Shown: positions 55,422 through 64,000 of the stretch, one piece after another
Position numbering within the stretch: the first letter of the stretch is position 1
Layout: every line of letters begins with the position of its first letter
Source: Novosphingobium endophyticum
Lineage (GTDB): Bacteria > Pseudomonadota > Alphaproteobacteria > Sphingomonadales > Sphingomonadaceae
Direction: 5' to 3'
DNA length: 64,000 bases
NCBI RefSeq assembly: GCF_014640675.1
Contig: NZ_BMHK01000008.1
Coordinates: 1 to 64,000, forward strand
Program-made: the position numbers and the translations under genes
The notes under the pieces: model-generated
Seen by the model: only the letters and a program-made list of their open reading frames with translations
What the model was told of the DNA's origin: nothing
Database searches by the model: none

Positions 55422-57731
55422 CTACGCGATCTTGCTCCTGATCCGCTCCAACAGCCCGGGATCGGCGCGGAGCCGGTCACGCTCTTCCTCCAGAATCGCG
55501 AGGAAGGCTTCCCGTTTGAAGACATCGAGTTCCCGCGCCGGGATTTCGTGGCCGCTTTCCAGTGTCGAGGCAATGAGGTCGATCATGCGCTCGGCCCCGT
55601 GAAGCCGGCCCCAGAGATAGTCGTTCTCCCGATAGGCGCGGCTGAAGAAGGCCCCGAAGTTGTAGAATTCCGAACCGCGCAGCATGTCATGTGCCGCGCC
55701 CTTGCGGATCGCGTGGCAGTCCTCGGGCGAAATACGATCGACCTTGATCGGATCGAATTCGGTCAGCCCCTCGCCCCGCAGCAGCGGCAGCGTCACCGTA
55801 TCGTAGAAGGGAAAGCCCAGATAGGTGAGCAGAACCGGCCGGCGCAACGTCGGCGTCATTTGCGCGAACGCCTCGCAGAGCATGAGGTCGACCTGCTCGT
55901 CGACCTCGATGAGGGCGCGCCGCTCAGCGATGTAGTCGATGACGGCACCAGGCGCGGCGAAGAAATTGCGGGCGACGGGGACAAAATCCTCGCCCAGGAA
56001 CGACACCGGCTCACGCTCGAAATAGAGCGCCAGCGCGCGGTAGAAGGCAGCGCGCGCGTCGTCGCGGTCCTGCTCGGTGATGCTTTCGTCCTTTTCCCAG
56101 TCCTGCGTCACGCGGCGGGCGAGAAAACGCAGTCGGCGCACGCGGAAGGCGATGTCATGCGTTCGGAAGAACGTGATAATGGCCGCCGTCGCGCCATCGC
56201 GCAGCGCCTGCCCACGATCCAGGCCGTTCCGGGCGAGGTGATCGAGCAGTCGCTCGACGATCGGTTCGGTTGAGGACAGTTCCTGCTCGGGCACGGCCTC
56301 GTCCACCATTCTCGCCATCGTCGCCAGAACGCCGCTGAACTTGACCTGGGCGTAACCGTGATAGGCGAAGCCCGCCTGCTGTAGCGCGGCCTGCTGTGCC
56401 CTCGCGCGCCAGGCGGAAAGGCGCTTGGGGGTAGGCCGGTCGAGGAAGAACGTATTGCCGAACAGCTTTTCGACGGTCTCTTCGACTTCGGGCCGGAGCG
56501 CTCGCACGATCTCGCGCAGGTTCGTCCTCTCTCGTGAATCGCGTTCGAGCGCTTCGAGGTTGTCGCGGATGGGCTGCTCGCGCGGGATGGCGGAGAGCGA
56601 TCCGAAGATCACCGGAAAAAAGCCGGGAGGCCCGGATTCCCGGCCTGCGCGGGCGCCGGTGGGATCGGGCGTGGGATCGATGTAGACGAAGCGCCGGTCG
56701 ACTTCGCGGGCCGCAGGGCGATCACGCAGCGCGGCCATGGCGTCGGCAAACGGCGCGTTTACCAGCACCGAACCGTCAATCAGGGACACGCTTTCGACAT
56801 CACCACGCCCGAAATGCTCAGGCATGATTCGTCCCAGGAAGGCGTTCCGGTTTTCCCACGTGCTTCCCGTCTCGGCGACAAGACGGTCGATCTCGCCGAT
56901 CTGGAGCGGCGGGAAGGCACCAGGAAAACTGGCCGTGGAGCGCGCGGCAAAGACAAGTTCGGGAATAGCGGCAAAGTCGTGCCCGCCTTGCGTGCTCGCC
57001 TTCGCGTGGAAGTCGATCGTCAGCCGATGCTCGCTCTCCAGCACGAGTTCGGGCGAATGGAGTCGCAGGGTCTCAAGATGTCCCTTGAAGTCCGTCGCCG
57101 TGACGAACAGGTCCAGCGGGTGGTGCTCGGGAAGGAGAGGCTTGCCGGCACTCGAGCCCCTCATCGCGACCATGGCCCGGTTGATGAGGCGGGAAAAGGC
57201 GATGCCGCTGAACGGCGGCTCGAACCACCGCGAGCGGATCAGGCGGGAGAGCTTTTCGCGCACTTCATTGCGCGTCTCCGGCGCGACGGATGCGCTCACC
57301 GCGTTGCCACGGCGATGCAGCAGGTAATAGACCAGCGGGTTCGCCCAGAACTTCGCGACCCGGGACCAGGGCCGGGCATCGGGATCAAGCAGCACGTCGA
57401 CGTCGGCGCATTCCAGCCAGAGTTCGGTCAAAGGCTCCAGCGACTGTCCGGAATGGATCGCCTGCGCCAGAAAGACGCTGTTCATGCCCCCGGCACTGGC
57501 CCCGGCGACGATGTCGCAAAGCACTCTCAGTTTCAGGTTGCTGCCATGTTCGAGGCGGCGCAGCAGGCGCACGTAAACGGCCTCGCTGCCCTCATCGATC
57601 ATCTCCCAGGCCCAGAAGCCACGGCTGGCACGCAGCGCCTTCCACAGCTCTTTGGTGACGCCGTGCATGTAGACAGCGAGACTGACGCCGCCGTAACAGA
57701 TGAGTGCTATCCGCAGTTCTTTCTGCTGCAT
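55422..57731 (-). CDS. Large patatin-like protein
   Basis: 769 residues. KELRIALICYGGVSLAVYMHGVT opens the protein. GASAG at 77-81 carries nucleophile Ser79, and the DG dyad partner is Asp319 (LIDGSV). This is the long patatin-related form, with about 450 residues of helical sequence after the catalytic region whose role is unknown. The ATG at 57731 starts just before the conserved block, and 17 further codons upstream are open. A lipid acyl hydrolase activity is inferred from the dyad. Convergent to dnaJ. Confidence 0.85.
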   Translation of the reverse strand: MQQKELRIALICYGGVSLAVYMHGVTKELWKALRASRGFWAWEMIDEGSEAVYVRLLRRLEHGSNLKLRVLCDIVAGASAGGMNSVFLAQAIHSGQSLEPLTELWLECADVDVLLDPDARPWSRVAKFWANPLVYYLLHRRGNAVSASVAPETRNEVREKLSRLIRSRWFEPPFSGIAFSRLINRAMVAMRGSSAGKPLLPEHHPLDLFVTATDFKGHLETLRLHSPELVLESEHRLTIDFHAKASTQGGHDFAAIPELVFAARSTASFPGAFPPLQIGEIDRLVAETGSTWENRNAFLGRIMPEHFGRGDVESVSLIDGSVLVNAPFADAMAALRDRPAAREVDRRFVYIDPTPDPTGARAGRESGPPGFFPVIFGSLSAIPREQPIRDNLEALERDSRERTNLREIVRALRPEVEETVEKLFGNTFFLDRPTPKRLSAWRARAQQAALQQAGFAYHGYAQVKFSGVLATMARMVDEAVPEQELSSTEPIVERLLDHLARNGLDRGQALRDGATAAIITFFRTHDIAFRVRRLRFLARRVTQDWEKDESITEQDRDDARAAFYRALALYFEREPVSFLGEDFVPVARNFFAAPGAVIDYIAERRALIEVDEQVDLMLCEAFAQMTPTLRRPVLLTYLGFPFYDTVTLPLLRGEGLTEFDPIKVDRISPEDCHAIRKGAAHDMLRGSEFYNFGAFFSRAYRENDYLWGRLHGAERMIDLIASTLESGHEIPARELDVFKREAFLAILEEERDRLRADPGLLERIRSKIA

Positions 57732-57886
57732 GCCACTGAAATGACAGAGACTGCGCAGGAGCGCCACACCTATCGTGACCACGATCGAACGGACCGTTCA
57801 ATCGTGCTGGCAATGTCTGCATCGTTGATTGATACGTCGCAGCGCAATTTGTGGCATGCAGTCCGCCCGCACGGGAGAGAAACCTC

Positions 57887-58491
57887 ATGGCCCAGATCCA
57901 GACCGTCAGTCGATTGCGCGAGATAATAGCCGACTACGGTCCTCGCGGCGCCGCCAAGATCCGCGATCGCATCTGCGATCAGGGGAGGGCGTTCATCGAC
58001 CGCTGTCCTTTCCTTGTGCTCGGAACGATTGGCCCGGCAGGAATTGAACTCAGCCCGAAAGGCGGGGAGCCCGGCTTTGTCCGGCAGGTGGACGATCGCA
58101 CGTTGCTGCTCCCGAATATGCGGGGAACCACCTTGCGCTCGGCCTCCAGAACATTCTCGCTAACCCCCGGGTAGGGTTGATGCTGGTTCGGCCGGCAACA
58201 GATGAAGTGCTCCGGATTTCCGGTCGGGCTACTCTGCATGACGATGCCGATCTGTGCGAACGGCTGTCGGCTGGCGGCAAGCCAGCCGTCCTGGTCGTTC
58301 GTGTCGCAATAGAGCGCGCCGCGTTTCATTGCGTCCGATCCGCCCGGCGCGCGAAGCTATGGGATCCGGCGAGCTGGGACGCAACGACCCGAATCTCCTT
58401 TGGGCGCATCTATGCCGAAGCACTGGAACAACCGGACCTGCGCGAGCCTTTCGACAGGATTGCTGACGAAAGCGACAGCAAGCTCTATTGA
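57887..58491 (+). pseudogene. Pyridoxamine 5'-phosphate oxidase-like protein, frameshifted
   Basis: Two adjoining frames make one split-barrel flavin protein of about 200 residues. The first (from ATG 57887) has FIDRCPFLVLGTIGPAGIELSPKGGEPGFV and LLLPNMRGT. It then goes out of frame. In the next frame LGLQNILANPRVGLMLVRP continues the fold to 58491. One missing base near 58138-58142, after TTGCGC, explains it. The family binds FMN and reduces small molecules. Either the gene is inactive or the base was lost in sequencing. Confidence 0.87.
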
Positions 58492-58532
58492 AGGGCTTGC
58501 GTTCACAATCTGTTCTCATTACGCGAAAGGCC

Positions 58533-59900
58533 ATGGCAAAGCCGAAGCGCCGTTATGTCTGTCAGAACTGCGGGAGCGTCGCGACCCGCTGGCAGGGGCA
58601 GTGCGGAGATTGCGGGGAGTGGAACTCGCTGGTCGAGGATGCGCCGCAGACTGTCTTTTCCGCGAGGCATGACCTGTCGTCCGGAGGGCGGGCCATCGAA
58701 TTCACGCCGCTCGACAAGCCGGGCGAGCTTCCGGTGCGGCAAGCGAGCGGAATTGCCGAATTCGACCGCGCGCTCGGCGGCGGCCTCGTTCCAGGCTCCG
58801 CGATACTCATGGGCGGCGACCCGGGCATCGGCAAGTCGACCCTGCTGCTTCAGGTTTCGGCGCACATTGCCAGGGCGGGCCGCGATGCGGTCTATGTCAG
58901 CGGGGAGGAGGCTTCGGGGCAGGTAAGGCTCAGGGCGGAACGTCTGGGGTTGTCGAATGCGCCGATCCGGCTCGCGTCGGCCACGTCGGTACGCGATATC
59001 CTGACGACGCTCGGTATGGAAAAGCCGCCCGCGCTGCTCATCATCGATTCGATCCAGACCATGCATTCGGACCAGATCGAGGGCGCGCCGGGGTCGGTGA
59101 GCCAGGTGCGTGGATGCGCCTTCGAGCTGATCCGTTACGCCAAGGAGAGCAACGTCACGCTCGTGCTCGTGGGCCACGTCACCAAGGACGGCACCATCGC
59201 CGGACCGCGCGTGCTGGAGCACATGGTGGACGTGGTGATGAGCTTCGAGGGCGAGCGCAGCCACCAGTACCGCATTCTGCGCAGCCTCAAGAACCGGTTC
59301 GGTCCGGTCGACGAGATCGGGGTGTTCGCGATGGAAGGCGACGGCCTTGCCGAAGTCGGCAATCCCTCGATGCTGTTTCTCTCGGGGCGCGAGGAGCCGA
59401 TGGCGGGCAGCGCGGTCTTCCCGGCGATGGAGGGAACCCGCCCCGTCCTGGTCGAAATTCAGGCGCTGATCGTCCGCCTCCAGAGCGGCGCGACGCCGCG
59501 CCGCGCCGTTGTCGGGTGGGACAATGGCCGCATGGCGATGTTGCTGGCCGTGCTCGAAGCGCGCTGCGGCCTCAATTTCTCCGGTGCGGAAGTCTATCTC
59601 AATGTCGCGGGCGGGTATCGCCTGTCCGATCCGGCGGCCGACCTTGCGGTCGCCGCCGCACTCGTCTCGGCCCTTGGTGACAGACCGCTGCCGACCGACG
59701 CCGTGTGGTTCGGCGAAGTCTCGCTCGCCGGAGAGATCAGGCCGGTCGCCCATTCATCCATCCGACAGCGGGAATCGGCAAAGCTCGGGTTCGGACGGGC
59801 GTTCGGGCCCGCGAACGGTCCCGCCGCGGACAAGGGGATAAGGTTTTCCGGTTTGAGCATGCTTCCCAATCTCGTTGACCGAATTCTGTCGGATGCGTAA
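58533..59900 (+). CDS. radA: DNA repair protein RadA (Sms)
   Basis: RecA-like helicase that processes recombination branches. 455 residues: zinc finger (Cys10, 13, 24, 27), Walker A GGDPGIGKST at 94-103, the RadA-specific KNRFG at 253-257, and a C-terminal Lon-protease-like domain (lacking peptidase activity in this family). The ATG at 58533 has AAAGG upstream. It is followed by cvpA after 12 nt. Confidence 0.96.
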   Translation: MAKPKRRYVCQNCGSVATRWQGQCGDCGEWNSLVEDAPQTVFSARHDLSSGGRAIEFTPLDKPGELPVRQASGIAEFDRALGGGLVPGSAILMGGDPGIGKSTLLLQVSAHIARAGRDAVYVSGEEASGQVRLRAERLGLSNAPIRLASATSVRDILTTLGMEKPPALLIIDSIQTMHSDQIEGAPGSVSQVRGCAFELIRYAKESNVTLVLVGHVTKDGTIAGPRVLEHMVDVVMSFEGERSHQYRILRSLKNRFGPVDEIGVFAMEGDGLAEVGNPSMLFLSGREEPMAGSAVFPAMEGTRPVLVEIQALIVRLQSGATPRRAVVGWDNGRMAMLLAVLEARCGLNFSGAEVYLNVAGGYRLSDPAADLAVAAALVSALGDRPLPTDAVWFGEVSLAGEIRPVAHSSIRQRESAKLGFGRAFGPANGPAADKGIRFSGLSMLPNLVDRILSDA

Positions 59901-59912
59901 TTCCTCGGCACC

Positions 59913-60440
59913 ATGAACGGCTTCGATATCGTTGTACTCCTGTTCGTCGGTCTCGGGGCCATTACAGGTTTCATGCGCGGGTTCGTGCAGGAAGTACTGG
60001 CGCTGGGCTCGTGGATCTTCGCGATCTTCGCGATCCGCATGCTGCACACGCCGGTGACAGAGGCGCTCGTGCCTTATGTCGGCGCGGGATCGGGCTCCGC
60101 CATTCTGGCGTTCGCGCTGCTCCTCCTTGTCCCTTATGCAGCGGTCAAACTTGTGGCGAGCTGGGCCGGAAAGAAAAGCCGGGCCTCGTTGCTGGGGCCG
60201 ATCGATCGCGTGCTGGGTTTCGGGTTCGGGGCGATCAAGGGTATAATCATCGTCGTACTGGGCTTTTCGGTACTGGTGCTGGGATATGATACGGTGTGGG
60301 GCGTTGCCGGCCGGCCCGATTGGATCGTTACGGCACGGACCTATCCGTTCATCGACGCCAGCAGCGAGGCGCTGGTGAAGACGATCAGCGAACGGCGCCG
60401 CCAGTTGAACGACGAAGGCGCCGGAAACGAAGAGAACTGA
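59913..60440 (+). CDS. cvpA: CvpA family membrane protein
   Basis: 175 residues with four hydrophobic segments (about 5-25, 30-45, 60-85, 105-130) and the family opening GFDIVVLLFVGLGAITGFMRGF. CvpA was first linked to colicin V production. Its actual role in the envelope is uncertain. Situated between radA and an IscU-like gene on the same strand. Confidence 0.9.
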   Translation: MNGFDIVVLLFVGLGAITGFMRGFVQEVLALGSWIFAIFAIRMLHTPVTEALVPYVGAGSGSAILAFALLLLVPYAAVKLVASWAGKKSRASLLGPIDRVLGFGFGAIKGIIIVVLGFSVLVLGYDTVWGVAGRPDWIVTARTYPFIDASSEALVKTISERRRQLNDEGAGNEEN

Positions 60441-60448
60441 GCAGACAC

Positions 60449-60868
60449 GTGTCGGCAACCGTACTTTATACTCCCGATGTCCTGGCTCTCGCGGTGGAGC
60501 TTTCGCGTTTTCCCTGGAAGGAAGACCTGCCGCTGCGGGGCGAGGCGCGCTCCAAATCCTGCGGCAGCACCATCACGCTCGGGCTCGATATCGACGAACG
60601 CGGCGTGATTACCGATGTGGCCGTGCGCAGCCAGGCCTGCGCGATAGGGCAGGCGGCAGCGGCGATCTTTGCCCAGGCGGTCATCGGCATGGAAGCATCG
60701 AGAGTACGCGCGGCAGGCAAGGCCGTGGCCGATTGGCTCGCGGGTGAAGAAGGTCTGCCGGACTGGCCGGGCCTTGGGCGCATCGCTGCGGCGCGCGACT
60801 ATCCCGGTCGCCACGGCGCGGTGATCCTGCCGTGGACTGCCGCCATCGGAGTCCTTCCCTCAAGCTGA
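60449..60868 (+). CDS. IscU/NifU-like scaffold lacking the third cysteine
   Basis: 139 residues of the IscU/NifU N-terminal fold. Cys38 (SKSCGS) and Cys64 (SQACAIGQA) align with Cys37 and Cys63 of IscU. At the place of Cys106, where IscU-type proteins show a Cys in a KCA-like sequence, this one reads GRHGAVILPW, so the third ligand is missing. It may bind iron-sulfur clusters differently or not at all. The GTG at 60449 lies 9 nt after cvpA. A longer frame inside cvpA is not used. Confidence 0.8.
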   Translation: MSATVLYTPDVLALAVELSRFPWKEDLPLRGEARSKSCGSTITLGLDIDERGVITDVAVRSQACAIGQAAAAIFAQAVIGMEASRVRAAGKAVADWLAGEEGLPDWPGLGRIAAARDYPGRHGAVILPWTAAIGVLPSS

Positions 60869-60925
60869 ATGCCGGTCTAAACGGCCGTCCGACGTTCGGA
60901 ATCGGGCAGGGGGAAAGACGGAATC

Positions 60926-62557
60926 ATGGCCGACGCGCAGCAACATCCGCAGACACCGGAACCGAGCGCTTCGGACATAAAGCTCGTCATCGCGGCGTCC
61001 TCGATGGGCACGGTGTTCGAGTGGTACGACTTCTTCATCTATGGAACGCTCGCCGCGATCATCGGCAAGACCTTCTTCCCCTCCGGCAGCGCCACGCTGG
61101 AAACGCTGCTCGTCTGGGCCGGTTTCGCGGTCGGCTTTGGCTTCCGGCCCCTGGGGGCGATCCTCTTCGGATACCTGGGCGACAAACTGGGCCGCAAATA
61201 CACTTTCCTCGTTACCGTCACGCTGATGGGCATCGCCACGGCCGGCGTCGGCATGATCCCCTCTGCAGAGACAATCGGTTATGCGGCACCGGCGATCGTG
61301 CTCCTGCTGCGCGTCCTTCAGGGATTGGCGCTCGGCGGCGAGTATGGCGGCGCGGCGATCTATGTCTCCGAACATTCCCCGCCCAGCCGGCGCGGCTTCT
61401 TCACCGGATTCATCCAGGCGAGTGTCGTCGGCGGATTCGTGCTCAGCCTCGTTGTCGTGCTCGGCTGCAAGGCGGTGATGAGCGACGAGTTGTGGAACGA
61501 CTGGGGCTGGCGCGTGCCCTTCCTCCTCAGTATCGCTCTGCTCGGCATCTCGCTGTGGATGCGCCTGAAACTTTCGGAAAGCCCCGTCTTCAAGGCGATG
61601 CGCGAAGAGGGTGAGATCGCGGGCAATCCCTTTGTCGAGAGCTTCACCTATCCGGGCAACAAAAAGCGGATCTTCATCGCCCTGTTCGGCGTGGCGGCGG
61701 GCCTGACTGTGATCTGGTACACGGCGATGTTCTCGGCGCTGAGCTTCCTCAAGGGCGCGATGCGCATGGAGGCGACGACGGCGGAAATCATCATTGGCAT
61801 TTCCGCCGCGTTCGGCATGGTCTTCTTCGTGCTGTTCGGCGCCCTGTCTGACCGGATCGGCCGCAAGAAGCCGATCGTCTGGGGCTACGGGCTGACGCTG
61901 GTGCTGATGTTCCCGCTGTTCTGGAACATCGGCGCCCACGCCAATCCCGGCCTCAACACCGCCAGCCTTAAAGCCTCCATCTTCGTTTCGGGGCCGGAGT
62001 GCAGTTACAACCCGTTCGAGTCTGAGCAGGAGAGCAATTGCGGCAAACTGCTGGGCGACCTGACCGGCGCGGGCATTTCCTACGAACTGACCGAGAGTCC
62101 CGAGCTTGAGCTTCGCATAGGCGAGCGGGCCGTGCCGATCGAAAGCTATGACTGGGACGACAAGACAGCCCGCGACGCGCAGCTCAAAGCCTGGCTGACC
62201 AATGCGGGTTACGATTTCGACCAAGTCACTCCGACGCTCGGAAACGCCGTGATGATCAGTCTGACGCTGCTCGTATTCATGGCGCTGTCCGGCGCGACCT
62301 ACGGGCCGGTCGCGGCGCTGTTGTCGGAAATGTTCCCGCCGCGCATCCGCTACAGCTCGATGTCCATTCCCTATCACATCGGCACCGGCTATTTCGGAGG
62401 CTTCCTGCCGCTGATCTCAAGCTACATGGTCGCGAGCAGCGGCAATCATTATCAGGGCCTGTGGTACACGTGGGGCGTCGTGGCCTTCGCTCTGATCGTT
62501 TCACTGTGGGGTCTGAAGGGCGGCCCGCCGCGCGATTTTGGTGAAGATGCTGCCTGA
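60926..62557 (+). CDS. MHS-family transporter with a large inserted loop
   Basis: 543-residue MFS protein of the metabolite-H+ symporter group: EWYDFFIYG, FRPLGAILFGYLGDKLGRKYT, LQGLALGGEYGG. Between a mid helix (LFWNIGAHANPG) and the next helix (NAVMISLTLLVF) lies a hydrophilic insert of about 98 residues (338-435) containing two Cys. Typical members have about 430-450 residues. Substrate unknown. The gene overlaps alr by 11 nt. Confidence 0.9.
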   Translation: MADAQQHPQTPEPSASDIKLVIAASSMGTVFEWYDFFIYGTLAAIIGKTFFPSGSATLETLLVWAGFAVGFGFRPLGAILFGYLGDKLGRKYTFLVTVTLMGIATAGVGMIPSAETIGYAAPAIVLLLRVLQGLALGGEYGGAAIYVSEHSPPSRRGFFTGFIQASVVGGFVLSLVVVLGCKAVMSDELWNDWGWRVPFLLSIALLGISLWMRLKLSESPVFKAMREEGEIAGNPFVESFTYPGNKKRIFIALFGVAAGLTVIWYTAMFSALSFLKGAMRMEATTAEIIIGISAAFGMVFFVLFGALSDRIGRKKPIVWGYGLTLVLMFPLFWNIGAHANPGLNTASLKASIFVSGPECSYNPFESEQESNCGKLLGDLTGAGISYELTESPELELRIGERAVPIESYDWDDKTARDAQLKAWLTNAGYDFDQVTPTLGNAVMISLTLLVFMALSGATYGPVAALLSEMFPPRIRYSSMSIPYHIGTGYFGGFLPLISSYMVASSGNHYQGLWYTWGVVAFALIVSLWGLKGGPPRDFGEDAA

Positions 62558-63590
62558 AGTACCCGAACCGCCGCTGCGGTTGTCGCTTGATCGCGATGCC
62601 CTGACGTCCAACTGGCAGGCGCTCGACCGCCTCTCGGGAAAGGCCCGTGCCGGCGCGGCCGTGAAGGCGGACGCTTACGGGCTTGGCGCCCGCCTCGTCG
62701 TTCCGTTGCTGCACCAGGCCGGTTGCCGGGATTTCTTCGTCGCGCATTGGACCGAGGCGGCGGAGTTACTGGACCTCGTGCCGGCCCCGTCGATCGCGGT
62801 GCTGCACGGACTGCAATCAGCCGCCGATGCAGGCTATGCGATCGCCAGCGGGGTGAAACCGGTCATCAATTCGGCCGCACAGGCCCGGCGCTGGCTGGAC
62901 GCGGGTGGCGGAGCCTGCGATCTCATGGTCGATACGGGCATCAACCGGCTCGGCGTGCCGATGAGCGAAATCGGTGACGAGGTGTTTGCGCGCCTCCGGG
63001 TCGATGTCCTGCATTCCCACCTCATCGCGGCGGAGGAGGACAGCCCGAACAATGCCCGCCAATGCCGCAAGTGGCGTGAGGCGCGCGCAGCAATTGCGCA
63101 CACTCGCGCCAGCCTGGCCAACAGCGCCGGAATCGCGCTGGGCAGCGACTATCATGGCGATCTGACCCGGCCGGGCATTGCGCTTTATGGCGGCGTTCCG
63201 CGTGCCGATATGGCGCACCTGATCCGTCAGGTGGTGAGCCCGCAGGCGATGATCATGCAGGTCCGCGATGTGGAGGCCGGCGAAGGCATCGGCTATAACG
63301 CGACCTTCACCGCGCCCGCGCGCATGCGCGTCGGCACGATCTCGCTCGGTTATGCGGATGGCTACCTGCGCTGCTGGTCGGGCAAGGGCACGTTCCGCGC
63401 TGGAGGGTATGAACTGCCCGTGCTGGGCCGGGTGAGCATGGACATGACGGTCGTGGACTTGAGCAATGCGCCCGGTCTCGGTGAAGGCGACTGGGTGACG
63501 GCGGATTACGCACTCGCGGAAGCGGCCACTGCGTCCGGCCTGTCTCAGTACGAGCTGCTGACCTTGCTTGGCGGCCGTTTCAGCCGCTGA
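62547..63590 (+). CDS. alr: Alanine racemase
   Basis: Makes D-alanine for peptidoglycan. 347 residues with the PLP lysine Lys40 in AAVKADAYGLG and the catalytic tyrosine in EGIGYNATFTA, plus ISLGYADGY and VLGRVSMDM near the end. The ATG at 62547 overlaps the transporter by 11 nt. TTG and GTG codons a few bases upstream are less likely starts. Confidence 0.96.
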   Translation: MLPEVPEPPLRLSLDRDALTSNWQALDRLSGKARAGAAVKADAYGLGARLVVPLLHQAGCRDFFVAHWTEAAELLDLVPAPSIAVLHGLQSAADAGYAIASGVKPVINSAAQARRWLDAGGGACDLMVDTGINRLGVPMSEIGDEVFARLRVDVLHSHLIAAEEDSPNNARQCRKWREARAAIAHTRASLANSAGIALGSDYHGDLTRPGIALYGGVPRADMAHLIRQVVSPQAMIMQVRDVEAGEGIGYNATFTAPARMRVGTISLGYADGYLRCWSGKGTFRAGGYELPVLGRVSMDMTVVDLSNAPGLGEGDWVTADYALAEAATASGLSQYELLTLLGGRFSR

Positions 63591-63610
63591 TCCCCGGCCC
63601 GCATCGACTT

Positions 63611-63624
63611 TTGCTGCGCAGCAA
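63611..63624 (+). promoter_or_regulatory. Candidate PhaR operator upstream of phaR
   Basis: A perfect 14-bp palindrome TTGCTGCGCAGCAA lies 64 bp before phaR and is followed by two further TTGCG units. PhaR proteins are known to bind TGC-rich sites and to repress their own genes, so autoregulation is likely. Binding is inference. Confidence 0.5.
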
Positions 63625-63687
63625 TTTGTGTTGCGTTGCGATAATGCGGAGTGGTACCATACGCCCTGCTTGGACTGGGGATTGGTC

Positions 63688-64000
63688 ATGCCTGAAACAA
63701 CGTCGAACGACGACGACACCGTCATCATCAAGAAGTACGCCAACCGGCGGCTCTACAATACGCGCTCGTCGAGCTACATCACGCTCGATCATCTGGGGAA
63801 GATGACCCGCGAAGGCGTGAACTACAAAGTGCTGGACGCAAAGACCGGTACCGACATTACGCACACGATCCTGACGCAGATCATCATGGAAGAGGAATCC
63901 AACGGCGAGCAGATGCTGCCGGTGAGTTTCCTGCGCGAACTGATCAGCATGTACGGCAATTCGATGCAGTCGCTGATCCCGCACTACCTTGAGGCGTCGA
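63688..64000 (+). CDS. phaR: Polyhydroxyalkanoate synthesis repressor PhaR (partial)
   Basis: The start of PhaR, cut by the end of the window after 104 codons. The N-terminal PHB_acc_N domain KKYANRRLYNTRSSSYITLDHL (residues 15-36) binds DNA. The following LTQIIMEEE and MLPVSFLRELI match the second conserved block. It senses PHA granules or monomers and represses phasin and PHA genes. GGGATTGGTC precedes the ATG. Confidence 0.94.
   Translation, partial: MPETTSNDDDTVIIKKYANRRLYNTRSSSYITLDHLGKMTREGVNYKVLDAKTGTDITHTILTQIIMEEESNGEQMLPVSFLRELISMYGNSMQSLIPHYLEAS

Overview
The window is a GC-rich, gene-dense stretch of an alphaproteobacterial chromosome, most likely from Sphingomonadales (Novosphingobium/Sphingobium-like). 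The reasons are the housekeeping gene order (rod operon beside mutL, rph/hrcA/grpE, dnaKJ), two PEP-CTERM proteins, a vgr-related zincin, a DOMON-like/NamZ pair, alphaproteobacterial EcfG and sigma-32 promoter sequences, and many palindromic repeats of the GTCATCCCGG type that are common between sphingomonad genes. Most of it is core chromosome. I see no prophage, insertion sequence or CRISPR array.

Layout. 0-10 kb: two tandem identical tRNA-Lys(CUU) genes, the overlapping cell-shape operon mreB-mreC-mreD-mrdA-rodA (minus), mutL, a MaoC-like hydratase and ychF. 10-16 kb: a TPR lipoprotein, a two-gene PEP-CTERM operon behind a consensus sigma-54 promoter, pth, rplY, and two adjacent TraB/GumN proteins. 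16-24 kb: glyQ-glyS, with glyS carrying two different palindromic repeats inside its reading frame, ppdK, a class I methyltransferase and a frameshifted comF. 24-32 kb: hisI, a membrane protein, a minus-strand run TonB receptor-MFS-cysK-dienelactone hydrolase preceded by a Fur/Zur-like operator, then PilZ and tyrS. 32-41 kb: DOMON-like/NamZ, a MoxR-GFA-vWA cassette, a NYN protein, an exported protein broken by an amber codon, and parE. 41-49 kb: an LpoA/LppC-like lipoprotein, rsmI, yraN, gshB, a DedA protein, xerC, hemW, rdgB and rph. 49-64 kb: hrcA-grpE, a stress-linked insert (EcfG-controlled glycine-zipper lipoprotein, zincin, copper chaperone), dnaK-dnaJ with a sigma-32 promoter, a patatin-like protein, a frameshifted flavin-split-barrel gene, radA, cvpA, an IscU-like protein, an MHS transporter, alr and the start of phaR.

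Themes. Peptidoglycan and envelope genes are frequent (rod operon, LppC-like, NamZ, alr). Protein quality control and stress genes are clustered, and three alternative sigma-factor promoters can be read directly (sigma-54, EcfG, sigma-32). Seven short inverted-repeat elements of related design lie between or within genes, and an eighth element of a different sequence lies inside glyS. The most unusual observation is that glyS contains two unrelated palindromes translated in frame. Four genes are interrupted (two frameshifts, two in-frame stops), which is many for 64 kb and could mean either real decay or uncorrected sequence errors. No wholly new multi-gene system is demonstrable. The best candidates for a second look are the in-frame palindromes of glyS, the metal-linked TonB/MFS/cysK run, and a possible orphan structured RNA upstream of hisI.
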